DNA of 8,045 nucleotides from Alphaproteobacteria bacterium (GTDB taxonomy: Bacteria; Pseudomonadota; Alphaproteobacteria; Caulobacterales; Parvularculaceae), in contig JAUIEG010000106.1 of the NCBI GenBank assembly GCA_030428745.1, positions 1 through 8,045 of the forward strand. The letters are read 5' to 3'. Of this stretch, positions 1-6,742 are shown piece after piece. A program made the position numbers and the translations under genes. The notes under the pieces are model-generated. The model was not told where the DNA came from and made no database searches. It saw only the letters and a list, made by a program, of their open reading frames with translations. Numbering within the stretch: position 1 is the stretch's first letter; each line of letters starts with the position of its first letter.

Positions 1-572
1 CCAGCGAAGGGGGCTTTCACTTCTGTGCGCTCAAGATTGATATTGGCGCGCTGCAAGGCGACTTCTGCTTGGCGCAGCGCCTGGATAGCCTCGTCGCGGT
101 TTGAACGCATCTCATCCATGGATGCTTCGGATTCGCCAGCTTCTTCCAAGCCGACGAACCGTTGATAAAAACTCTCGAGATAGTCGGCGCGGGCGCGCAG
201 GCGGCGTACCTGCGCCGCTGTATCGTCGCGTGTGAATTTGGCGTCCGCCTGTTCAAGGCGGGCAATAACGTCGCCTTCTTCGACTTCAGCGCCGACTTCG
301 GCAACCCATTCAACCTTGCCGGAAGTCGCCGCAGCGACACGGCTGTCGCGCAAAGAGACAACGGCGCCCGGCGTTTCGGCGCGCGGCGCCAGGCTTTTCT
401 GTTCGGCTTTGGCGACGGTGACCGGCGCAGGCGGCGGGCCCTGCTGGGCTTGTGCGCCCTCGGCGCCTTCGGCGGGCTGTGCGCTGACAAAACCGCCATA
501 AAGATAAGCGGAGACAGCTGCGGCGATCAGGACGGCGCCAGCGCCGCCGGCGAAGAGAAATTTGCGGTTCAT
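1..572 (-). CDS. RND efflux periplasmic adaptor subunit (HlyD/MFP family), C-terminus cut by window edge
   Basis: This is the membrane fusion protein that bridges an inner-membrane RND pump to an outer-membrane channel through the periplasm. The first 190 codons are present. Residues about 5-28 form one hydrophobic signal-anchor segment with no lipobox cysteine, so it is not an obvious lipoprotein. An Ala/Gln/Pro-rich linker (about 31-50) follows. Residues about 79-110 are the first half of a biotinyl-lipoyl-like domain (SGKVEWV...GAEVEEGDVIARLE). Residues about 111-182 are a charged alpha-helical hairpin. The conserved entry to the second lipoyl half, LERTEVKAPFAG, sits exactly at the edge. 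The ATG at 572 is preceded by AAGGAG (588-583), which starts right after the stop of the pump gene; the 16-bp gap implies co-transcription and coupled translation. The pump comes first and the adaptor second, the reverse of the common order. The family is clear; the substrate cannot be read. Confidence 0.9.
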   Translation of the reverse strand, partial: MNRKFLFAGGAGAVLIAAAVSAYLYGGFVSAQPAEGAEGAQAQQGPPPAPVTVAKAEQKSLAPRAETPGAVVSLRDSRVAAATSGKVEWVAEVGAEVEEGDVIARLEQADAKFTRDDTAAQVRRLRARADYLESFYQRFVGLEEAGESEASMDEMRSNRDEAIQALRQAEVALQRANINLERTEVKAPFA

Positions 573-588
573 GAGACGACGGCTCCTT

Positions 589-3500
589 TTATTCCGCGGG
601 TTGCATGGCGATGCCATGGGCCTGCGATGTTTTTTCTTGTTTTACGCCGAGCTGAAGGAGCGCCGGCAGGAGGAAAAGAGTGAACAGGGCTGACACGGTC
701 ATACCGCCGACAATGACAGTGGCGAGGCCGCGATAGATGAGGCTGCCGGCGCCGGGCGCCAGGACGAGCGGCAACATGCCCATCAGGGATGTTGACGTTG
801 ACATGAAGATCGGACGGATGCGCAAAGAGAGCGCTTCACGGACGGCTTCGGAACGGGACTTGCCTTCGGCTTCAGAGGCGCGAGTCTGCGCCACCAAAAG
901 GATCGCATTATTCACAACCAAGCCGAGCAGGATGATAAACCCGATCATACCAAGAAGATCGAGCGGCGTCGATTTGACAAGATCGAGAAGACGCACGGCG
1001 AGGACGCCGCCGACAGCCGCCATGGGTAAGGTGATGATGACTAGCGCAGAGTCTTTTACCGACTTAAACAGCGCAGCCATGATTAGGAAAAGAATAACAA
1101 CGGCGAGCAGGAAGTTGGTGCCGAGGTTTGAAACAGCTCGGGCGAGCGCATCAGCGTCGCCGCCCCATTTGAGCGATGCGCCCTGCGGCAGGGCCTCGTA
1201 AAGGCGTGTTTGAGCATTTGCTTTCAGGGCTTCGACAGCCGGCCCGAGCGCCATGCCTTCCGGCGGTGTGATGCCGAGAGAAATTGTGCGGCGTGCATCG
1301 ACGCGGCGGATTTGTTGCGGTCCTACATTGCGGCTGATCGTAACAAGCTCTCCCAGCGGCACCACGAGCCCTGTTGGCGTCGCAATTGGCGCGCTTTCGA
1401 GATATTCCGGCTCGGTCCATTGCTTTGCTTGAAGGATGACGTCGATCCGGCCATCTTCATGGAAGAATTCGCCGAGCCATTGGCCGTCGCCAAGCGCGCG
1501 CACGGCGCGGGCGACGGAGTCGCGCGTCATGCCCACTTCGGCGATACGCCGGTCATTGGGAAGGAGACGCAGTTCAGGCGTGACGATTTGCGGGTCGGGG
1601 TTCGGCCAGACTTGGGCGCCGGGCAGTGCATCCTGGATGATTTCAGTGGCGGTCGGAATTGCAGCGCCAAGAGCGTCGAAATCCGCAGCTTGTAATTCGA
1701 GATTGATTGCGCCGCCGCCGCCAAAATTGCCGAAGAGGTCGCCTTGACGGGCGAAGGCTCGTGTGTCGGGGAACCCTGCAAGGATTTCCTCATTGACGAT
1801 TTTGACCATTTCGTCGATGCGCGACTGGTCTTGAATTCGCACCCCGATATTGCCGCCCCAGTTGCCGGAATAAAGGTAGTAGTTTCTGAGCGCCGGCTCT
1901 TTTTCGCCATCCATATAGGGTTGCAGGCGATCTACGACGACTTCAGCCCATTCTGTCTTGATCATGTCCGCGCTGGCGCCGGACGGAAAACTGATGAAGG
2001 CGTCGACCGCATCGCGTTTCACAGGTGGGAGGTAGTTAAGCTGCGGCCAGAGAAGGAAGGCGACAGCAACGGGAAGGACTGTCATGGCGCCGATAATGCC
2101 CAGGCGTTTGTTGCGCGTTGATGTCAGGCTGATGATGAAATCAGCGAGCCGGGCGGCCATTCGTGCGCCATGCTGTTTCTGGTTTGAGCTCGTTTTGATA
2201 AAATACCGTGCGCCGGTGGGGAGTAGGGTGACGGCAACAATCAGGCTAAATGAGACCGCAATGGCGATTGTCAGCGCAAGGTCTGCAAATAGTTGTCCTT
2301 CTACATCTTCAAAGAACATAATTGGAATGAAGATGGCGACTGTGGTGACCGTTGAGGCGAAAAGGGCGCCAAAAACTTGACCCACAGCGGCTTCCGCGGC
2401 CTCAAAGGGCGAACGGCCCTCTTCGCGCATTCGTACAAAGTTTTCAAGGACGACAATCGCGGCGTCGAGCACCATACCGGTCGCAAATGCGAGACCGGCA
2501 AGGGAGATGACGTTGATCGACCTGCCGAACATATTGAGCATGATGATCGTCGCCATGAGGCAGATCGGGATTGCTGCGGCGATGATGAGGGTCGCCATCG
2601 TTCGGCGGAGAAATAGCCAGAGTGCGGCAACGGCCAGAATAATACCTATCAACAGGTTGCTGGTGAGTAGGGAGATGGCGCGCTTGATGAAGACGGATGG
2701 ATCGAAGCTCTTGTGAATCGCATAGCCCATTTCCGCCAAAGGTCCGGCATTCAACTCGTCAAGCACCTCGGTCAATTCATCAATCGCCTCAAGCGTATTG
2801 GCGCCAGGCTGACGCAACACGCGCATCCCGATAGCTGGGTTGCCGTTCTGGTAAACGACGCCGACACTGCGGCGGTCGGCGCCGACCCTTACGTCGGCGA
2901 TATCGCCAAGACGAACAGGCGCGCCGTCTCTCCATGCGAGGATAGTTTCACTCAACTGTTCGGCGGTGAAGCGTCCTTCAAAGCGCATCGTATAATTGCG
3001 CCGTCCGACCTCAACTGAGCCGCCGGTGACGTCCGACGACCGGTTCACATTCTGTGCGATATCATCGAGCGTGATGCCGAGCTGTGCAGCGAGAAAGGGG
3101 TCAAATTCGATATTGAGTATCTGTTCGCCGTCGTCAGAATTTACATCGACGGTGGCGACGCCGGCAATGGATTCAAGTTCCGGCACGATCCGTTGTTGTG
3201 CAAACTCGCTTAGTTTGATGCTGGAATTTTGGTTTGTCGGCAAGCGCTGCAGGAATAGGAAGATCAGGGTTTCGCCGCTGTCGCCGCCGCCGCCAATATT
3301 GATGCGCGGACGGTCGGCGTCGCTGGGCAGGCCACGAACCTGTTGCATGCGCGCGTTCACTTCCGAAAACGCCTTGTCCATGTCCGTGCCAAGAGCGAAT
3401 TCAAGACCAATCCAGGCGCCGCCCTGATTGGACCAGGACTGCATGACCGTGATGCCCGGCAATCCGCGGAGTTCGCGTTCGATGGGTTCGGTGATTTCGC

Positions 3501-3681
3501 TTTCCACTTCGCGCGGGGAAGCGGCGCGCCAGCCGGTCCAAATGCTGATTTGAGGGCGCTCAATAGCCGGGAACAATTGCACGGGGAGCTGTGAAATCGA
3601 AAGCGCGCCCAAAAGCGTGATCAGTGCAAGCACGACCGCCGCTGCTGCCGGGTTTTTAAGGCAAATCCGCGTTAGCCCCAT
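589..3681 (-). CDS. RND-family efflux transporter permease (AcrB/HAE-like, 1030 aa)
   Basis: This is an inner-membrane pump that exports small molecules using the proton gradient, working as a trimer with the adaptor encoded next to it. The length (1030 aa) is normal for the family. TM1 lies near residues 12-30, followed by the typical start of the porter domain (QLPVQLFPAIERP, 31-43) and PREVESEITEPIERELRGL (56-74). TM2-TM6 lie at about 335-490, a second porter domain at about 550-840, and TM8-TM12 at about 853-1012. In TM4 the proton-relay segment reads GMVLDAAIVVLEN (402-414): Asp406 matches AcrB Asp407, but the second Asp is Ala407. In TM10 the segment GLVVNNAILL puts Asn924 where AcrB has Lys940. 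The ATG at 3681 has AGGAG (3694-3690) 8 nt upstream. AcrB alignments are from memory. Drug, lipid or metal specificity is not decidable; the Asp-only TM4 resembles some metal and non-AcrB drug pumps. No outer-membrane channel gene is visible. Confidence 0.93.
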   Translation of the reverse strand: MGLTRICLKNPAAAAVVLALITLLGALSISQLPVQLFPAIERPQISIWTGWRAASPREVESEITEPIERELRGLPGITVMQSWSNQGGAWIGLEFALGTDMDKAFSEVNARMQQVRGLPSDADRPRINIGGGGDSGETLIFLFLQRLPTNQNSSIKLSEFAQQRIVPELESIAGVATVDVNSDDGEQILNIEFDPFLAAQLGITLDDIAQNVNRSSDVTGGSVEVGRRNYTMRFEGRFTAEQLSETILAWRDGAPVRLGDIADVRVGADRRSVGVVYQNGNPAIGMRVLRQPGANTLEAIDELTEVLDELNAGPLAEMGYAIHKSFDPSVFIKRAISLLTSNLLIGIILAVAALWLFLRRTMATLIIAAAIPICLMATIIMLNMFGRSINVISLAGLAFATGMVLDAAIVVLENFVRMREEGRSPFEAAEAAVGQVFGALFASTVTTVAIFIPIMFFEDVEGQLFADLALTIAIAVSFSLIVAVTLLPTGARYFIKTSSNQKQHGARMAARLADFIISLTSTRNKRLGIIGAMTVLPVAVAFLLWPQLNYLPPVKRDAVDAFISFPSGASADMIKTEWAEVVVDRLQPYMDGEKEPALRNYYLYSGNWGGNIGVRIQDQSRIDEMVKIVNEEILAGFPDTRAFARQGDLFGNFGGGGAINLELQAADFDALGAAIPTATEIIQDALPGAQVWPNPDPQIVTPELRLLPNDRRIAEVGMTRDSVARAVRALGDGQWLGEFFHEDGRIDVILQAKQWTEPEYLESAPIATPTGLVVPLGELVTISRNVGPQQIRRVDARRTISLGITPPEGMALGPAVEALKANAQTRLYEALPQGASLKWGGDADALARAVSNLGTNFLLAVVILFLIMAALFKSVKDSALVIITLPMAAVGGVLAVRLLDLVKSTPLDLLGMIGFIILLGLVVNNAILLVAQTRASEAEGKSRSEAVREALSLRIRPIFMSTSTSLMGMLPLVLAPGAGSLIYRGLATVIVGGMTVSALFTLFLLPALLQLGVKQEKTSQAHGIAMQPAE

Positions 3682-3901
3682 GTCGGTCGCTCCTGAAAAA
3701 TTCGTTCTCTCTCAAGCAGCGGATAAACTCCGCCGCTCCGCGCATTTCCCACTTGAAGCCTGGGCTGCATTCGCGCGTGTGTTTAGAGCGTCGCTTTTTT
3801 CAAACCGCCGCGCATTAGCTATTCGATAAGGCGCTGTCCTGTTGCGGCGAACTGATGAGTTTTACAGCGCTCCGGAAAAGAGAAGCGCCGTTTCGCTCAT
3901 C
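3682..3901 (-). other. Intergenic region upstream of the RND operon
   Basis: This 220-bp gap separates the stop of the M56/M23 gene from the start of the pump gene. It is long enough for a separate promoter and 5' leader, but I found no convincing -35/-10 pair on the minus strand and no dyad with an ACA-NN-TGT core like those in front of blaI. A small hairpin (GCGGA-taaac-TCCGC, 3719-3733, plus-strand reading) lies about 40 nt before the pump start and could form in the leader. A 12-codon minus-strand frame (3900-3862) has no ribosome site. No gene is supported here. Confidence 0.5.
3876..3898 (-). terminator. Possible weak intrinsic terminator after the M56/M23 gene
   Basis: On the minus strand, 4 nt after the TAG stop, GAGCG (3898-3894) can pair with CGCTT (3887-3883) around a 6-nt loop. 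CTC and four T follow. The stem is only 5 bp with one G-U pair and the T tract is short, so termination would be partial at best. If it works, it would separate the blaI operon from the pump operon. Confidence 0.3.
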
Positions 3902-6187
3902 CTATTCAGATTTGCTTAACTCTTTCCGGCGGCGTTCGACTTCGGCCAGTTGAAGTTCAAGATTTTGTTTTGCGTTGCGCAATGCCTGTTCACGCTGTTC
4001 CAGCAACTCGCGTTCGCTGATCATGTCGCCATATTCGGACGCCCAGTCCTGCTCAGCTTCTGCAATGTCTTGCTCGGCTTCGCGGCGCATTCTTTTTATC
4101 TCGGCTTCATGGCGTTTGCGCTCGCGCTTTAATTCACGCTCACGTTCTTTTTGTTCCTGTGCGCGTTCGCGGGCTGCTTCGCGCATCTCACGCAAAGCTT
4201 CCTTGCGCGCCTCGCGCTGATCGGCGAGGCGCTCTTTCGCTTGCTCCATAGCGTCGGCTGCTGCTTCCATGGCGTCCGCCTGCGCTTCGCGAAAAGCTTC
4301 AAGCTCTTCCTCTGTAAAATGCTCTTTACCGGCGAGTTCTTTTATGTCTGGCGTCGCCATTGCGAATTTCGCAAGGCCTTCAAGTTCGACCCGGCTGTTC
4401 TCAAAAAGCTCAGCCCAATCCTCTGCGCCATCGAAGCCTTCAAGCTCAAGATCGCCAAAATTGACGGTCACGCCTTCGAGGCCGTCAAAGGCGTCGAAAT
4501 TATCAAACTGCTGATGCAACCGGGCTTCGAGTTTTTGCAGCTTTTTTTCCAGTTTGTGTTCACTGTTATTATCGCGGCTCTGCGTTGAAGAGGCTGATGC
4601 GGAAGATGAAGCTGATGCTCTCGCTGCCGGCTCAACTGGCGCAAGCGGGGCGAGGGTCGTTGGGGCCGGGGCGACTTTGACTTTACGGGTCATGGTCGCA
4701 CGCGCTTTTTGAGCGGGCGCGCGAACGGGTGACGGCGCGGCGATCGGCGCCGGATCAATGGTTTCTCCTTCAGAGATCACTTCGAAATGAAGATGCGGCC
4801 CTGTGGCGACGCCGGTTGATCCTACCGCGCCAATGATCTCTCCCGCGTTTACGCGGTCGCCCCTTTCGACAGCATAGCTGTCGAGATGAGCGTATCGAGT
4901 GACGAGGCCGTGTCCATGATCGATAACGACGACATTGCCCCAGGATTTATGTCCCTGATAATTGTCCGTTGCGGCGATGACTTTCCCGGCGCCGGAGGCG
5001 CGAACGGGTTCTCCCTTTGCGGCTCGAAGGTCGATGCCTTCATGGGCCGGGCGGTCGCCGCTGAGGAACTTGCTTTTTTCTCCATAAGCGAGCGTCACAT
5101 CGCCATCGACTGGCCGGACCGTAAGGGCGTCCTCAATGGCGGGCGGCGCGACAGCGAGCGCTGCCTGCGCGCAAGCGAGGCATGCCGCAATAGCGGCGCC
5201 GACGCCAAGACCGATCTTTGTTGTGAGAGAAAGGGCGCCGCCTTCCGGCGCGCCTGAAAGAATAGCGTCGAGACGCTGCCGGCGCGAACGCTTGTCAAAC
5301 GGCGTGAAGGAGGGAATGAGTTCACCTGCAAAGCCATAGCGCGCATCAGCGGCGAGGCGCAGCCCCTGTACAAAGCAATGAGCGTACTGTTTGCGGTTGA
5401 CGCCACGGGCCAGCACGAGGGCATCTGCGCCCTGTTCAGCAGTCAGATTTGCGCGCGCACAGATCTGATGCATGAACGGGTTGAACCAGAAGACAGCCTT
5501 GGCGATTGAGCAAAGCGCAAAGAGCGCAACGTCGCCGCGCTTGATATGCGCCATTTCATGAGCGCCCATGAGCGCCGCATCCTCAATAGAGACCCGGTCG
5601 AGCAGGTGCATAGGCATGACAATAACAGGACGGAAAAATCCGTAGACGCAGACGCTCGACACGATATGAGAGAAGACGTAATGGGGGCTTTGCTTCACGC
5701 CGATACGTGTCCGCCAGGCTTCCAGCTCAGCTTCGAGGCGCGGCTCATCCAGTTTGATTGCGAAATTGAGGCGATAAGCGAACCAGATATGACGCACGGC
5801 GGCCAACGCAAAAAGCATGATGAAGCCGTAGAAATAAAGAACCGCGGTCATACGCAGGACATCAGCAAGGGAAACGGTGCTCGGCCCTTCGTAAGCGGCG
5901 ATGACGGGCGTTTCAGCCGCAACCACAGTTGGCGCCGCAGCTTCGATCATTGGCGGCAGGGGCGCTGGCGCCCGTAAAGAAAGACCGAAGGCGGCGGCAA
6001 TTGGCGCCAGCAGGACCGGCAAGGCTGCAATGATCAGCGCCGCCGGCCAGATTTTTCCGGAAAGCATGTTCGTTTGCAGCGGATTTTTATCGCTGCCGGC
6101 GATGCTCGCCGCGACGAGGAAAACCGCGGGCGCCCAGATGAGTGAGGCGAGCAGGCAGTAGAAGAACGGTTCAATAAGAACAGCCAT
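3902..6187 (-). CDS. M56/M23 fusion metallopeptidase: BlaR1-like antirepressor with periplasmic LytM domain and coiled-coil tail
   Basis: This is a likely membrane sensor-protease of 761 aa. Residues 1-350 resemble BlaR1/MecR1: hydrophobic segments near 5-31, 47-69, 112-137 and 323-346, with the cytosol-facing zinc protease site HEMAH (210-214), the WFNPF membrane motif (about 234-238) and a downstream ExxxD (Glu251, Asp255). After the last membrane segment, where BlaR1 carries a penicillin-binding sensor, residues about 360-480 form an M23/LytM peptidase domain. It has HEGID (His382, Asp386), RYAHL and GPHLHFE (His465, His467), so all expected zinc ligands are present. A Pro/Ala/Ser-rich linker (about 481-540) leads to a very charged Glu/Arg/Ala-rich helical region (about 541-761, strongest from 620) predicted as coiled coil. 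ATG at 6187 is chosen because GGAGG (6199-6195) lies 7 nt upstream; the adjacent GTG at 6190 is possible but too close. It overlaps blaI by 1 base (TGATG). In known systems this partner cleaves or inactivates BlaI; that role here is inferred. Confidence 0.9.
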   Translation of the reverse strand: MAVLIEPFFYCLLASLIWAPAVFLVAASIAGSDKNPLQTNMLSGKIWPAALIIAALPVLLAPIAAAFGLSLRAPAPLPPMIEAAAPTVVAAETPVIAAYEGPSTVSLADVLRMTAVLYFYGFIMLFALAAVRHIWFAYRLNFAIKLDEPRLEAELEAWRTRIGVKQSPHYVFSHIVSSVCVYGFFRPVIVMPMHLLDRVSIEDAALMGAHEMAHIKRGDVALFALCSIAKAVFWFNPFMHQICARANLTAEQGADALVLARGVNRKQYAHCFVQGLRLAADARYGFAGELIPSFTPFDKRSRRQRLDAILSGAPEGGALSLTTKIGLGVGAAIAACLACAQAALAVAPPAIEDALTVRPVDGDVTLAYGEKSKFLSGDRPAHEGIDLRAAKGEPVRASGAGKVIAATDNYQGHKSWGNVVVIDHGHGLVTRYAHLDSYAVERGDRVNAGEIIGAVGSTGVATGPHLHFEVISEGETIDPAPIAAPSPVRAPAQKARATMTRKVKVAPAPTTLAPLAPVEPAARASASSSASASSTQSRDNNSEHKLEKKLQKLEARLHQQFDNFDAFDGLEGVTVNFGDLELEGFDGAEDWAELFENSRVELEGLAKFAMATPDIKELAGKEHFTEEELEAFREAQADAMEAAADAMEQAKERLADQREARKEALREMREAARERAQEQKERERELKRERKRHEAEIKRMRREAEQDIAEAEQDWASEYGDMISERELLEQREQALRNAKQNLELQLAEVERRRKELSKSE

Positions 6188-6570
6188 CACTCAGCCTCCG
6201 TCTTTTTCAGGACGTCCTCAAGCTCCGCGAGTTCGTCTTCACTAAGGAGCTTAGAGTCTGCGAAAAAAGCCGTCGCCGGTGTTGTGTCCAGTTCAAGGAC
6301 GCGTTTGGAAAAATCCGCGATCATGCGTGAAAGCATGGCGACTTTCCCCACTTGCGGCTCATAGATGTTGACGCCGTCGACCGGTGTTTTGGAGATCAGC
6401 TTTTTGTCCGCCATGCGTTCAAGCACGGTCCGCACCGTAGAGTAGGACCAGCCGAAGTCGCTTTCGATTTCGCGATGGATCTCCCGGGCGTTCATTTCTT
6501 TCGATCGCCAGAGCAGTTTCAAAATAGCGAGTTCGGGTTTGGTGGGGTCGGTCCCCTTACTATCGGTCAT
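6187..6570 (-). CDS. blaI: BlaI/MecI/CopY-family transcriptional repressor
   Basis: This is a 127-aa cytosolic repressor, the usual length for the family. Residues about 9-72 form a winged helix: PELAILKLLW starts helix 1 and GWSYSTVRTVLERM (40-53) is the recognition helix, closely matching the WSPKTI-type helix of BlaI/MecI. Residues about 75-123 are the helical dimerisation part, ending in LLSEDELAELEDVL. Phe102-Phe103 fall where, by my recalled alignment, the S. aureus homologues are cut (Asn-Phe), next to the dimer helices. The gene is followed directly by the M56/M23 gene with a TGATG overlap, the standard repressor-antirepressor pairing. The start codon at 6570 has only a weak AGGG ribosome site 9 nt upstream. 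Two dyads and a promoter just upstream indicate autorepression. The symbol is a family label; nothing shows a beta-lactamase target. Confidence 0.92.
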   Translation of the reverse strand: MTDSKGTDPTKPELAILKLLWRSKEMNAREIHREIESDFGWSYSTVRTVLERMADKKLISKTPVDGVNIYEPQVGKVAMLSRMIADFSKRVLELDTTPATAFFADSKLLSEDELAELEDVLKKTEAE

Positions 6571-6599
6571 TGGCGGCAGCCCTGATTTCTATGCGAAGT

Positions 6600-6624
6600 C
6601 AGGGGGCCGCATATGAGCCCCCTG
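6600..6624 (-). other. Strong GC-rich hairpin in the predicted blaI mRNA leader
   Basis: CAGGGGGC (6600-6607) and GCCCCCTG (6617-6624) are perfect 8-bp inverted arms around a 9-nt loop. The element lies between the predicted transcription start and the blaI start codon and has no T tract on either side, so it is not a normal terminator. Its right arm overlaps the edge of the downstream operator by 2 bp. It may be an mRNA stability or translation-control structure. Confidence 0.6.
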
Positions 6625-6638
6625 CGACATTTGTGGCC
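6623..6638. promoter_or_regulatory. Putative BlaI operator 2 (imperfect dyad at the transcription start)
   Basis: TGCGACA-TT-TGTGGCC has the same left half as operator 1 and the same ACA-NN-TGT core, with two changed bases in the outer right half. It begins directly after the -10 box and covers the predicted start of blaI transcription. Its centre is 28 bp from the centre of operator 1. Confidence 0.6.
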
Positions 6639-6667
6639 AGTCTAGCCGTTTGCGACAGTTGTCGCAA
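6639..6667 (-). promoter_or_regulatory. Predicted sigma70-type promoter of the blaI-M56/M23 operon
   Basis: On the minus strand, TTGCGA (6667-6662) and TAGACT (6644-6639) are separated by exactly 17 bp, each matching four of six consensus bases. The expected start is near 6632, giving a leader of about 62 nt. The -35 box lies inside one arm of operator 1, and operator 2 starts at the base after the -10 box, so bound repressor would block polymerase. Confidence 0.6.
6650..6667. promoter_or_regulatory. Putative BlaI operator 1 (perfect dyad)
   Basis: TTGCGACA-GT-TGTCGCAA is a perfect 8-bp inverted repeat with a 2-bp centre. The ACA-NN-TGT core is the one found in operators of BlaI, MecI and CopY repressors (classically TACA-NN-TGTA); here the flank is G/C instead of T/A. 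It overlaps the -35 box and spacer of the blaI promoter, the expected place for an autorepression site. Confidence 0.72.
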
Positions 6668-6742
6668 GCAATCATGCGGCTTATCGGCGGATTCTGCGGT
6701 GAGTTGAGCGGCATTTGCGGCGGAGCGCGTGAGATTTAAGGC

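Noticed and set aside
17..499. Minus-strand open frame of 160 codons near the left edge
   Set aside because: It is out of frame with the adaptor gene, which reads continuously through the region with HlyD-family motifs; the translation is Arg/Pro/Ala-rich noise.
3862..3900. 12-codon minus-strand frame (MSETALLFSGAL) after the M56/M23 gene, as a leader peptide
   Set aside because: There is no ribosome site and no attenuator-like structure tied to it; it overlaps the weak terminator-like hairpin.
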